Shown here piece after piece: positions 1 through 7,072 of a stretch of 20,012 nt of DNA (positions are counted from its first letter, which is position 1; the number at the start of each line of letters is the position of its first letter). The stretch covers positions 1 through 20,012 of the forward strand of contig CAMAUG010000030.1 in NCBI GenBank assembly GCA_945861255.1, read 5' to 3'. The DNA comes from Candidatus Sulfopaludibacter sp. SbA3. GTDB lineage: Bacteria > Acidobacteriota > Terriglobia > Bryobacterales > Bryobacteraceae. The translations under genes were made by a program, and so were the position numbers. Below the pieces are notes generated by a model. That model saw only the letters and a list, made by a program, of their open reading frames with translations, searched no databases and was not told the DNA's origin.

Positions 1-247
1 GAGAGGGCCGGAAATCGCCGAGCAGCAGCAGGAAATCGACGTTCTCCGCCACGCCCCGCGGAATGGCCGCGGCACCTGGCAGCGCACCGGGCTGGTGCAA
101 GTTCCAAGGCAATGCCGGCTCGTCCTCGCCCTCCACCCAGGCCACAAGTTCCGCGCCGGACTCGCGTAGCGCGTGGATAGCCAGCCGCCCGAGCAGCGAA
201 ACATGCTCCGGGCGCGCGCCCAACATGCCGAAGCGCAAGGCGCTCAT
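1..247 (-). CDS. Unidentified protein, N-terminal 82 residues only (runs off window)
   Basis: An open frame begins at an ATG at 247-245 and stays open to base 1, so the C-terminal part lies outside the window. The ATG overlaps the TGA of the upstream glycosyltransferase in an ATGA junction, and an AAAGGAG Shine-Dalgarno sequence lies about 7 nt upstream, which fixes the start and implies translational coupling. The visible protein starts MSALRFGMLGARPEH, then has an amphipathic helix-like stretch, a short beta-like segment (ELVAWVEG) and, near residue 74, a hydrophobic strand (VDFLLLLGDF). This alternation looks like the start of a Rossmann-type or formyltransferase-like fold, but I do not recognise the family. 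Its place at the end of a glycan operon suggests a sugar-modifying role, by context only. Confidence 0.8.
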   Translation of the reverse strand, partial: MSALRFGMLGARPEHVSLLGRLAIHALRESGAELVAWVEGEDEPALPWNLHQPGALPGAAAIPRGVAENVDFLLLLGDFRPS

Positions 248-1362
248 GCCGTAACTCCTTTCCTCCGCAGATGTTCGGTGTAGAGATCCGCAAGGCGTCC
301 GAGTGATTTTTCGCCGCTGAAGCTCTGGTGCACGAAAGCGCGCCCTTCCGCCGCGACGCGTTCCCGCAGAACACTATCGGTGAGCAGCGGCTCCAGTTTC
401 CGCGCCAGATCTTCTGCATCGCCGGGCCGGAACAGGCGGCTTGGATCGGTGACGAGTTCTGAATTGCCGCCTACCTCCGAAGCCAGCGCGGCGCAGCCGC
501 TGGCCATCGCCTCAATGAGCGAATTTGACAGCGCCTCCGACAATGACGGCAGTACGAAGATGTCCATCCGGCGCAGCCACGGCGCGACGTCTGCCACCGG
601 GCCCGCGAAATGGACGCGCTCGCTGAGCCCCATCTGCATCGCCCGCGTTTCCATCGCTGCGTGCTGGGGTCCTGTGCCGACCAGCACCAACCCCGCACGC
701 GGGAAGCGTGGTGCTAAGGCAGCGAAGGCGTTCAGCAGCGTGTCGACACCTTTTTCCGGCCGCAGCATCGACGTGGACCCGATCACCGGCGAACATCCGG
801 GAAGCACCTCCACGCATTTCTCGCCTGGACGGAAACGCTCCAGATCCACGCTATTGTAGATCAGCGTCAGCCGCTCCGCGGCAATACCATCGCGCAAGTG
901 CAAGTGTTCCCGGAGGTTCGCCGAGTTGACCACGGTGCCATCCACCAAGCTATCCGTAACGCGCAACATGCGGTGATACCAGCCCGGCGTCAGCTCCCGG
1001 AACGCCCTCTGACTGGAGAGCACCACCGGCACGCGCGACGTGAACGCGACGGGCACGGCGAACAGATTTCCGGGAACATCGAAGGAATGGACCACTTGAA
1101 TGCGGTGGCGTCGAAGATAAACCGCCATGCGCCGGGCCGCGGCCAGCGCTTGCCAGGAACCGAACGACGGGAACGAGAATTCCACCAGCGGCACTCCCGC
1201 GCGCTCCAGCTCCGCGCGGCGCCCGCCTTGTAGCCGAATACAGGCCACGTGCGGCGTAAAACGGGACCGGTCCAGGTGCAACGCGGCTTCACTCATCTGG
1301 CGCTCCGTGCCGCCGAAGCGCAGATCGTAGTTCATCAACAGAACCGGAACCGGATTGGTCAC
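244..1362 (-). CDS. Family 4 glycosyltransferase (GT-B fold)
   Basis: The 372-residue product is a typical retaining GT4 glycosyltransferase that would transfer a sugar from a nucleotide donor to a glycan or lipid-linked acceptor at the cytoplasmic face of the membrane. The N-terminal acceptor domain carries the GGTE loop at residues 17-20. The C-terminal donor domain has the GST..RPEKGVDTLL segment near residue 200, the VLVGTGP strand, and an EX7E pair at E276 and E284 in the SEALSNSLIEAMASG motif, where the glutamates contact the donor. Length is normal for the family. The start overlaps the previous gene's stop by 4 bp (1359-1362) and its own stop overlaps the next gene, so it belongs to one transcript with both. 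The exact donor and acceptor sugars cannot be read from the sequence. Confidence 0.93.
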   Translation of the reverse strand: MTNPVPVLLMNYDLRFGGTERQMSEAALHLDRSRFTPHVACIRLQGGRRAELERAGVPLVEFSFPSFGSWQALAAARRMAVYLRRHRIQVVHSFDVPGNLFAVPVAFTSRVPVVLSSQRAFRELTPGWYHRMLRVTDSLVDGTVVNSANLREHLHLRDGIAAERLTLIYNSVDLERFRPGEKCVEVLPGCSPVIGSTSMLRPEKGVDTLLNAFAALAPRFPRAGLVLVGTGPQHAAMETRAMQMGLSERVHFAGPVADVAPWLRRMDIFVLPSLSEALSNSLIEAMASGCAALASEVGGNSELVTDPSRLFRPGDAEDLARKLEPLLTDSVLRERVAAEGRAFVHQSFSGEKSLGRLADLYTEHLRRKGVTA

Positions 1363-2564
1363 TGGACGGCGGGCTCCGGCGACTGCATGAGGAGCTGTTC
1401 AAAGACGCGGGACACTTGCTCCCAAGAGTAGCGCGCCGCCACCATCTCCCGCGCCGCGCGGCCGATCTTAGCGGCGATCGTTGCGTCCGCGGCCAGTTCC
1501 AGGCAGCGGCGCGCGAACTCCTCCGGCGTGTCCGCCAGCGCGATGGTCAGGCCGTCGGCCACGTCCAGTCCTTCCGCGCCGATGGTGGTGGAGACCACGG
1601 GGACACCCGCCGCCATGGCTTCGTAAATCTTGATGCGCGTGCCTCCGCCGATGCGCAACGGAACGATGGACACCGCGGCGTTCCACAAATGCGGTCGTAC
1701 ATCGGGCACTGTTCCGGTAATATGCAGATGCGGATCGGAGGCTGTCAGCGCCCGTATCGCCGGAGGCGGCCTGCGGCCCACGATGGTGACCGGCATGGCC
1801 GGCCTCCGGGCGCGAATCAGCGGCAAGACTTCTTGGACGAACCAAACCATGCCATCGATATTCGGCATCCAATCCATGGAGCCTATGAATACCAGGCCTT
1901 CGCCCTGTTCCTCCACGCCGGTCGGCGGACGGCTGAACGCATCGACATCGACGCCCGTCGGGACAGAAGCGCACGCCACACCAAAGCGGCCCGCGATGGC
2001 GGATGCGTCGTTCTCCGAAACGGCGATCACTCGCGCGGCCCGGCGGCATACGTCGCCCTCAAACGCACGCATGCGGCGCGCCTGCGCTCGGAAATATTTG
2101 CGCCGCAACACATCCGGTGCTGTTTCGGAGTGACGTTCCCAGAGCACGCTTTCCACGTTGTGCTGAAACAGCACGGCCTTTTCGATTTCCGGGAAGTTGA
2201 CGGCCGTCACGAGAAAATCACACACCATCGCGTCGTAGTTCTCTTCCCGGATGAGCTTGGCTAGCGTGTTTCGGAACTCCGCGCAGCGCCAGCGGCCGAT
2301 GGCGAGCGGCAGCGATGAAAACGCGCCCGCCGCCACTTCCAACGCGAAGCTAGGCGAGCGCTTGGATGCGGTCCGGAACGCGACCGGGAAGGCGCGCGTG
2401 GAATATTCGCTGGTTCTCCGCACGCCCTCGGGTTCGCTATCCCACAACGCGGCGTAATGAATTTCGTGGCGCCGGTGCAACTGCCGCAGCATCTCCAGAG
2501 TGCGGATCTGGCCGCCGCGCGTGGTGGGATGCAGAAAGCCGGAATTAGCCCACAGCAGCTTCAT
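1359..2564 (-). CDS. Family 4 glycosyltransferase, exopolysaccharide type
   Basis: The 401-residue protein resembles the GT4 subgroup often found in exosortase/PEP-CTERM-linked exopolysaccharide clusters. Supporting features are the N-terminal RGGQIRTLEML motif, a central FQHNVESVLWERH segment, VFIGSMDWMPNIDG at the start of the donor domain, and the C-terminal GGGTRIKIYEAMAAGVPVV motif with E315. In this subgroup the first glutamate of the EX7E pair is normally absent, so the glycine at that place is not a defect. The ATG at 2564-2562 overlaps the TGA of the amidotransferase gene by 4 bp. The likely role is adding one sugar to an exported polysaccharide repeat unit. The exosortase link is only by resemblance, since no exosortase lies in the window. 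Confidence 0.9.
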   Translation of the reverse strand: MKLLWANSGFLHPTTRGGQIRTLEMLRQLHRRHEIHYAALWDSEPEGVRRTSEYSTRAFPVAFRTASKRSPSFALEVAAGAFSSLPLAIGRWRCAEFRNTLAKLIREENYDAMVCDFLVTAVNFPEIEKAVLFQHNVESVLWERHSETAPDVLRRKYFRAQARRMRAFEGDVCRRAARVIAVSENDASAIAGRFGVACASVPTGVDVDAFSRPPTGVEEQGEGLVFIGSMDWMPNIDGMVWFVQEVLPLIRARRPAMPVTIVGRRPPPAIRALTASDPHLHITGTVPDVRPHLWNAAVSIVPLRIGGGTRIKIYEAMAAGVPVVSTTIGAEGLDVADGLTIALADTPEEFARRCLELAADATIAAKIGRAAREMVAARYSWEQVSRVFEQLLMQSPEPAVQ

Positions 2565-4489
2565 GCGGAGACGGGGACTCCCAGGAGCGTCTCGCGCGGG
2601 TCACGCCGTTTCAACAGGAATATCTCCCCCCACAAGTGGAGGTTGAGCAGGCGCCACAAGCGGTCGGTGGCGTCGATCTGGCCGCTCCGATGCCGCGCGA
2701 GCAACGCCTTAATGGCCGCGCTATCCACGACCGATGCCAGAAAGCCGGAGCGCGCCGTCATGCTGTCGAGCACGGGTTGCAGCCGGGCATCCTTCAGCCA
2801 AACGCGCAACGGCGTGGGGAAACCCATCTTCCTGCGATGAACGATTTCGCGCGGCAGCAGTCTTTCCGCCACGCGCTTGATCAACCACTTGCCCGCGCCA
2901 CCGTGCAGCTTCAAGCGCGCGGGTACGCGCGCGGAGAATTCAACCAACGGATGATCCAGGAATGGGACGCGGCTTTCTATGGACGCCGCCATGCTCATGC
3001 GGTCCTGCTTCATGAGCAATTCCACCAAATAGGTCTTCTGATCGGTGTAAAGTAACTGATCCAACTCCGGCCGGTTCGCGGCGGCATCCCTGTAGCGGAG
3101 ATAGTTTTCGTGGGCATTCGCGCCCGTCGACCCCCGCAGCAGGACATCGCGTTCGGAGGCCGGAAAAGCGGAGTAGAAGTTATCCAGATAAAACGACTCA
3201 AAGTCCTCTCCCATGCCGACGACGGTATGGCTCAACTTGCGGCGGGCGTCGCTCGAAAGCAGAGGCGACGCCGCCACTTGCTCGCGCAGTTTCCCGCGCA
3301 GTCCGCGCGGCAGCAGACTCCATGCTCCCAGCATTTTGCGGTTCAGCATATGGACGCGATAGCGATTGTAGCCGCCGAACAATTCATCCGAGCCTTCCCC
3401 CGTAAGAACCACCTTCACCTGCTCCGCCGCCAGTTTGGAGACGAAATAGAGTGAAACGCTGGACGGCCATGCAATCGGCTTGTCCTCCTGCCAGATCAGT
3501 TTCGGCAGCGCGTTGAAGAAATCGTCCGGGCCGACTTGAATCTCGTGGTGTTCGGTCCCGATCGCCGCCGCGACATCGCGCGCGTAACTGAGTTCGCTGT
3601 ATTCCGCCTCCCTGTAACCGACGGCGAAGGTTTTCACGGGCCCCGTGACCATGGGCTTCATGATCGCGGCGATCAGGCTGGAATCGACGCCGCCCGATAG
3701 AAACATACCCAGAGGCACGTCGCTCATCAAGCGCATCCTGACCGTTTCCTGCAGGCGCCGGCCGCATTCGTCCACCCACTCCTGGTCCGCGCGGTGCTCC
3801 GGGGGCGCGGGAGGAGGCGGCACATCCCAATACTGACGGATGTCCAGGTGTCCTTCGGCGTCAAGCGTCAGCGTGTGGCCGGGCATCAACTGGCGGATAC
3901 CGCGGTATAGCGTCTGCTCGCCTGATGCGTAGCCATGGGCCAGGTGCTCGGCCAGCAGTGAATCTTCGAGTTCCGCGGAAATGGAAGGATGTTCCAGCAG
4001 CGCCTTGATTTCCGATGCAAAAACAAATTCGCGCCGGTTCCAGAAGTAGTAGAACGGCTTGATGCCCAGGCGGTCGCGCGCGCAAAACAGGGTCCGTTGG
4101 ACCTTATCCCAAATGGCGAAAGCGAACATGCCGCGAAAATGCTGGACGCAATCGGACCCGTATTCTTCGTAAGCGTGGATGATGGTTTCGGTGTCGGAAT
4201 GGGAGTGGTACCGGTGGCCCAGATCTTCTAGCTTTGGCCGGAGCGAGGCGTGATTGAAAACTTCTCCGTTGTATACAATCCAGCGGTCTCCGGACTCCGA
4301 CGTCATCGGCTGCTGCCCAGCGGCAAGGTCTATGATCGAAAGACGCCGGTGCCCCAAGGCGCCATGCCTATCCCGGTAGACGCGCGAGTCATCCGGGCCC
4401 CGGTGTGCGATGCAACCGGTCATCCGGTCCACCACGGAGTCCGGATGCGCGTGAGGATCAAGTGTGATGAAACCGGCAATGCCGCACAT
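2561..4489 (-). CDS. asnB: Glutamine-dependent asparagine synthase / amidotransferase
   Basis: The 642-residue protein has the full two-domain layout of AsnB-type enzymes. The N-terminal Ntn glutaminase begins MCGIAGF with Cys2 as nucleophile after Met removal, followed by HRGPDD, GHRRLSIIDL and the GEVFNH strand. The C-terminal ATP-pyrophosphatase domain has the PP-loop SGGVDS at residues 265-270 (D269), a LTGEGSDELFGGY motif and a final helical region. It would hydrolyse glutamine and use the ammonia to amidate an adenylated carboxylate. As the lead gene of a glycosyltransferase operon it may amidate a uronic acid or aminosugar precursor rather than make free asparagine, as proposed for the exosortase-linked branch; this is inference. 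The start is fixed by MCG; a purine-rich GGAGAGGAAG lies about 10 nt upstream. Confidence 0.93.
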   Translation of the reverse strand: MCGIAGFITLDPHAHPDSVVDRMTGCIAHRGPDDSRVYRDRHGALGHRRLSIIDLAAGQQPMTSESGDRWIVYNGEVFNHASLRPKLEDLGHRYHSHSDTETIIHAYEEYGSDCVQHFRGMFAFAIWDKVQRTLFCARDRLGIKPFYYFWNRREFVFASEIKALLEHPSISAELEDSLLAEHLAHGYASGEQTLYRGIRQLMPGHTLTLDAEGHLDIRQYWDVPPPPAPPEHRADQEWVDECGRRLQETVRMRLMSDVPLGMFLSGGVDSSLIAAIMKPMVTGPVKTFAVGYREAEYSELSYARDVAAAIGTEHHEIQVGPDDFFNALPKLIWQEDKPIAWPSSVSLYFVSKLAAEQVKVVLTGEGSDELFGGYNRYRVHMLNRKMLGAWSLLPRGLRGKLREQVAASPLLSSDARRKLSHTVVGMGEDFESFYLDNFYSAFPASERDVLLRGSTGANAHENYLRYRDAAANRPELDQLLYTDQKTYLVELLMKQDRMSMAASIESRVPFLDHPLVEFSARVPARLKLHGGAGKWLIKRVAERLLPREIVHRRKMGFPTPLRVWLKDARLQPVLDSMTARSGFLASVVDSAAIKALLARHRSGQIDATDRLWRLLNLHLWGEIFLLKRRDPRETLLGVPVSA

Positions 4490-4563
4490 GCGCGTCGGGC
4501 TTCCTCTCCAACTCTAGCATCGGGCCCGTGCATGCGCGTGAAAAGAACGCAGGGCCGCGAGGC

Positions 4564-4575
4564 GGAACGCGTTCC
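4564..4575. promoter_or_regulatory. Perfect 12-bp palindrome, possible operator
   Basis: GGAACGCGTTCC reads the same on both strands and lies about 75 bp upstream of the amidotransferase start codon, where a dimeric regulator could act on the glycan operon. No regulator gene is adjacent, so the assignment rests only on symmetry and position. A palindrome of this length can also arise by chance in GC-rich DNA. Confidence 0.25.
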
Positions 4576-4624
4576 CTAAGCCCTCCGAAGTTCATGCGCC
4601 AGCATTCGACGGCCGCCACGTGTT

Positions 4625-4692
4625 GGACAGGCCCAGCCTGTCATTCCGATCCGATCGGCCGGCCACGGGCCTGTCCTGCGCTGGGTGGCCGG
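4625..4692. repeat. Interlocking inverted repeats with H-type pseudoknot geometry
   Basis: Two perfect inverted repeats interleave. GGACAGGCCC (4625-4634) pairs with GGGCCTGTCC (4667-4676). CCGGCCAC (4659-4666) pairs with GTGGCCGG (4685-4692). The second left arm abuts the first right arm with no gap, which is the order of an H-type pseudoknot with coaxially stacked stems. A competing small hairpin, ACAGGC-CCA-GCCTGT (4627-4641), and a palindrome CCGATCGG (4651-4658) lie inside. It may be a dispersed REP-like palindromic element, a structured 5' leader for the downstream microORF, or chance pairing in GC-rich sequence. Confidence 0.45.
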
Positions 4693-4798
4693 GCGACGGC
4701 TCTGTTACCATGCCGACGTCTTACGGAAGAATTGCTGGCGGTACTAGGCGATACAGTCCTTGTAGTCCGTCGACGCATGGTTCATACTGAGGCTGCCC

Positions 4799-4912
4799 AT
4801 GGAATTGCAACCCTCCGACGCCGTTTTCATCGCCCTGGTCTTATGGATTGTGCTCGAGCTCACCGGCGGCGGCGGTGGCGGGCGGCGCGCCCGCGTGCCA
4901 GCCGCGTTTTAG
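4799..4912 (+). CDS. Putative 37-residue membrane microprotein
   Basis: A short frame from the ATG at 4799 to a TAG at 4910-4912 encodes a protein starting MELQPSDAVFIALVLWIVLE. A hydrophobic helix spans about residues 8-21, followed by six consecutive glycines (23-28) and a basic RRAR motif (29-32) before the tail VPAAF. GAGG lies 6 nt upstream of the ATG, an ideal Shine-Dalgarno position. An acidic N-terminus and a basic end after the helix suggest a single-pass protein with the C-terminus in the cytoplasm by the positive-inside rule. It is too short for usual gene finders and lies 56 bp upstream of hpnE in the same direction. I seem to recall similar tiny proteins in Acidobacteriota but cannot verify this, and no function is assigned. 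Confidence 0.5.
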   Translation: MELQPSDAVFIALVLWIVLELTGGGGGGRRARVPAAF

Positions 4913-4968
4913 GGCATTCACCCCAAGGCCGGAAACATTTCAAGCGGGAACTTTGCTGAAGTAGGATC

Positions 4969-6288
4969 ATGGCCAACGTGATCGTCATGGGCGGAGGACT
5001 GGCTGGACTGGCGGCCTCGGCGGCTCTGGCCGGGGCGGGACATTCGGTTCAGTTGTTCGAATCGCGCCCCTTTCTGGGCGGACGCGCCACATCGTACGAG
5101 GCCGGCACCGGCGAGGAAGCCGAATTCATCGACAACTGCCAGCACGTCCTGCTTCGCTGCTGTGACAACCTGCTGGATTTCTACAGGCGTCTGGGCGTCG
5201 AAAAACGCATTGCGTTCCATCGCGAATATACGTTCATCGAACCGGGCGGCCGGCGCAGCGTCCTCAAGCGCGGCCTGCTGCCCACGCCGGCGCATTTCGC
5301 GGAAAGCTTCCTGCGCCTGAGTTTCTTGAATATCCGCGAGAAGCTGGCAGTGGCGACGGCGATGCGTGCCATCGCTCGCGAGGGCGGCCGCGAGGATTTG
5401 GACCACATCAGCATGCGGCAGTGGCTGGATGAAAAGGGCCAGCCGCCGCGCGCCATTGAGCGCTTCTGGCGGCAAGTGCTGGTCAGCGCGATCAACGAAG
5501 AATTGGATCAAATGGCGGCGGCCCACGGCATCCAGGTATTCCGCCTGGGCTTTCTGGTTCGCTCGGATTCCTACGAAATGGGCGTGCCCACCGTGCCGCT
5601 GGGGGAGCTTTACGCGCCGGACGCATGGAAGCGCGTGGGCAACGTGGAGATTCATTTTCGCACTCCGGTTTCCCGCGTGTTGCTGGCGGGTGGGGTCGCG
5701 CGCGGGGTGATCGCGGGAGAGCGCGAGCTGCACGCCGACTACTATGTCAGCGCATTGCCGTTTGAACGCGCCGGCGCGGTGATGCCGGAGCTGGAACTCG
5801 ACTTAAGCGCATTTTCACATTCGCCCATCACCGGAATCCATTTGTGGTTCGACCGTCCCGTGACGGATCTCCCGCACGCCACCCTTCTGGACCGAACGAT
5901 TCAGTGGATGTTCAACAAGCATGAGGGCCGTTATGTGCAACTGGTGGTGAGCGCCTCGCGGAATCTGACGGAGATGCCGCGCGCGGAGGTGATCGCCCTG
6001 GCGCTGAAGGAACTTGCGGAATTTTTCCCCGGCGCCGCGGCAGCCAGGTTGGAGAAGGCGCACGTGGTGAAGGAAATGCGCGCGACGTTCTCGGCCAAGC
6101 CCGGATTGGAAGAGCACCGGCCACACGCGACGACATGCGTGCCCAACTTATTCCTGGCGGGGGATTGGACCCGGACCGGCTGGCCGGCCACCATGGAAGG
6201 CGCCGTGCGCAGCGGTTATCTGGCGGCGGAAGCGGTCACCGTCGCCGCCGGTGCCCCCAAGCGCTTCCTGATTCCCGACGCCGCGTGA
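4969..6288 (+). CDS. hpnE: Hydroxysqualene dehydroxylase (squalene-associated FAD desaturase)
   Basis: The 439-residue flavoprotein matches HpnE, which reduces hydroxysqualene to squalene in the HpnCDE route that supplies hopanoid synthesis. The N-terminal dinucleotide-binding fold has GGGLAG at residues 8-13 and an acidic residue in LFESRPFLGGRA that would bind the FAD ribose. The DNCQHVLLRCCDNLL segment near residue 55 is characteristic of this subfamily and separates it from phytoene desaturases. The C-terminal FAD motif reads LFLAGDWTRTGWPATMEGAV. Length is normal. The HpnC/HpnD synthases and the squalene-hopene cyclase are not in the window, so the gene stands apart from a full hopanoid cluster here. 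The start ATG has only a weak, very close AGGA upstream, so initiation is not strongly marked. Confidence 0.9.
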   Translation: MANVIVMGGGLAGLAASAALAGAGHSVQLFESRPFLGGRATSYEAGTGEEAEFIDNCQHVLLRCCDNLLDFYRRLGVEKRIAFHREYTFIEPGGRRSVLKRGLLPTPAHFAESFLRLSFLNIREKLAVATAMRAIAREGGREDLDHISMRQWLDEKGQPPRAIERFWRQVLVSAINEELDQMAAAHGIQVFRLGFLVRSDSYEMGVPTVPLGELYAPDAWKRVGNVEIHFRTPVSRVLLAGGVARGVIAGERELHADYYVSALPFERAGAVMPELELDLSAFSHSPITGIHLWFDRPVTDLPHATLLDRTIQWMFNKHEGRYVQLVVSASRNLTEMPRAEVIALALKELAEFFPGAAAARLEKAHVVKEMRATFSAKPGLEEHRPHATTCVPNLFLAGDWTRTGWPATMEGAVRSGYLAAEAVTVAAGAPKRFLIPDAA

Positions 6289-6294
6289 GATAAT
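6286..6294 (+). promoter_or_regulatory. Extended -10 element TGAGATAAT, possibly for a leaderless transcript
   Basis: TGA-GATAAT overlaps the hpnE stop codon. GATAAT matches the -10 consensus at 5 of 6 positions and is preceded by a TGn extension. The next ATG (6302) begins 8 nt after the box, so transcription would start at or next to the A of that ATG. No Shine-Dalgarno is present, and no good -35 is seen (TTCCTG at an 18-bp spacing is poor). Confidence 0.45.
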
Positions 6295-6301
6295 ACGTGC
6301 C

Positions 6302-6658
6302 ATGCGGAAGATGTTGCTGATTCTGCTGCTGGCAGCGCCGATTTTCGCGGACGATCTCACCAGGATCAAGGTGGTGGTTCTCGACACCGCCGGGAAACCC
6401 GTCGATCGAGCCAATATCATTGTCAAGTTCGAGGGGCGCTCCATCGCCAAACTTGGCCGGAAGGTCAAGACGTCCTGGGAAATGCGTTCCTCGCAGGAAG
6501 GCGTCGCCAATATTCCGGAACTGCCCAAGGGCAAGATTCTGGTGCAGGTGACCGCCAGGAACTATCAGACATACGGACAGACGTTTGAAGTGGAAGAGGA
6601 TCAGAGGACCATTGAGGTGAAGCTGAGTCCGCCGCAACCGCAGTACACCGTCCACTAG
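6302..6658 (+). CDS. Small secreted protein with a carboxypeptidase-regulatory-like beta domain
   Basis: The 118-residue product has a clear signal peptide, MRKMLLILLLAAPIFA, with probable cleavage before DDLTR, so it should be exported to the periplasm or beyond. The mature part fits a single CarboxypepD_reg-like beta sandwich: IKVVVLDTAGKPVDRANIIV in the first strands, a central GVANIPELPKGKILVQV region and a closing TIEVKLSP strand. Such domains bind peptides or carbohydrates or act as spacers; here no catalytic or anchoring domain is attached. It starts 13 bp after hpnE but has no ribosome binding site, while an extended -10 box lies just upstream, so it may have its own leaderless mRNA. 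No specific function can be assigned. Confidence 0.8.
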   Translation: MRKMLLILLLAAPIFADDLTRIKVVVLDTAGKPVDRANIIVKFEGRSIAKLGRKVKTSWEMRSSQEGVANIPELPKGKILVQVTARNYQTYGQTFEVEEDQRTIEVKLSPPQPQYTVH

Positions 6659-6672
6659 GCGAGATCCCGCCG

Positions 6673-6697
6673 GGCCCCACACGGGCCGAGTTTATTC
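6673..6697 (+). terminator. Weak hairpin between convergent genes, possible terminator
   Basis: GGCCC (6673-6677) and GGGCC (6683-6687) form a 5-bp GC stem with a 5-nt loop, followed after GAG by TTTATT. It lies between the stop of the small secreted protein and the stop of ridA, where termination is expected. The stem is short and the T tract imperfect, so it is only a candidate. Confidence 0.3.
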
Positions 6698-7072
6698 CAC
6701 TGCCGCGATGCACTCGATTTCCACCTGCACGTCGCGAGGCAGGCGCGCCGCCTCCACCGTCGAGCGGGCGGGAGCGTTCTGGGGAAAGTAACGCGCATAG
6801 ACTTGGTTCATTTGCGCGAACGCCGCCATGTCCTTCAGGAACACGGTGGTTTTGACCACTTGCTCCAGCGACGATCCAGCCGCTTCCAAAATGGCTTTCA
6901 CGTTTTCGAGTACGCGTTCGGTCTGTTCCGCGATTCCGCCCTCCACCACCTGTGCGGTCGATGGGTCCAGCGGGATCTGCCCCGCAAGGAACACGAATCC
7001 ATTCGAAACGATACCCTGCGAATAGGGCCCGATCGCGGCCGGAGCCTTTCCGGTGGAGATTACTTTGTTCAT
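6692..7072 (-). CDS. ridA: RidA family enamine/imine deaminase
   Basis: The 126-residue protein is a standard RidA (YjgF/YER057c/UK114) family member. These trimeric enzymes hydrolyse reactive 2-aminoacrylate and related imines released by PLP enzymes, protecting them from damage. Conserved features include AIGPYSQ near residue 13, FLAGQIPLDP near residue 28, and the C-terminal PARSTVEAARLPRDVQVEIECIA with the substrate-binding arginine at R103 and a glutamate at E118. Start and length match the family. The ATG lies in an ATGA overlap with the pyrD stop and has AAAAGGA upstream, so translation is coupled to pyrD. Whether this copy serves general detoxification or a pyrimidine-linked step cannot be told from sequence alone. 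Confidence 0.93.
   Translation of the reverse strand: MNKVISTGKAPAAIGPYSQGIVSNGFVFLAGQIPLDPSTAQVVEGGIAEQTERVLENVKAILEAAGSSLEQVVKTTVFLKDMAAFAQMNQVYARYFPQNAPARSTVEAARLPRDVQVEIECIAAVE

Larger units (their letters stand above)
4490..4798. other. Divergent intergenic region, no convincing conventional gene
   Basis: This 309-base stretch separates the minus-strand amidotransferase operon from a plus-strand microORF and hpnE. No frame gives a recognisable protein. It holds a perfect 12-bp palindrome (4564-4575) and a cluster of interlocking inverted repeats (4625-4692), listed separately. Promoters for both directions should lie here, but I find no strong -35/-10 pair. A weak extended -10-like TGCTAGAGT lies about 25 nt upstream of the amidotransferase start on the minus strand. 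Confidence 0.6.

Noticed and set aside
1416..2264. A 282-codon plus-strand frame opposite the second glycosyltransferase
   Set aside because: The product is low-complexity Arg/Gly/His-rich and lies entirely inside a well-supported gene on the other strand.
4700..4790. Possible tRNA or small stable RNA in the gap
   Set aside because: There is no T-loop GTTCRAATC consensus or cloverleaf pairing. Only short direct and inverted motifs are seen.
4947..4953. GGAACTT resembling a sigma-E type -35 just upstream of hpnE
   Set aside because: A -10 at the usual 16-bp spacing would fall inside the hpnE coding region, and no TCTGA-like box is there.
4528..4959. A 143-codon plus-strand frame across the divergent gap
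   Set aside because: Its product is Arg/Pro/Cys-rich without domains, runs through the inverted-repeat cluster and overlaps the better supported microORF in another frame.
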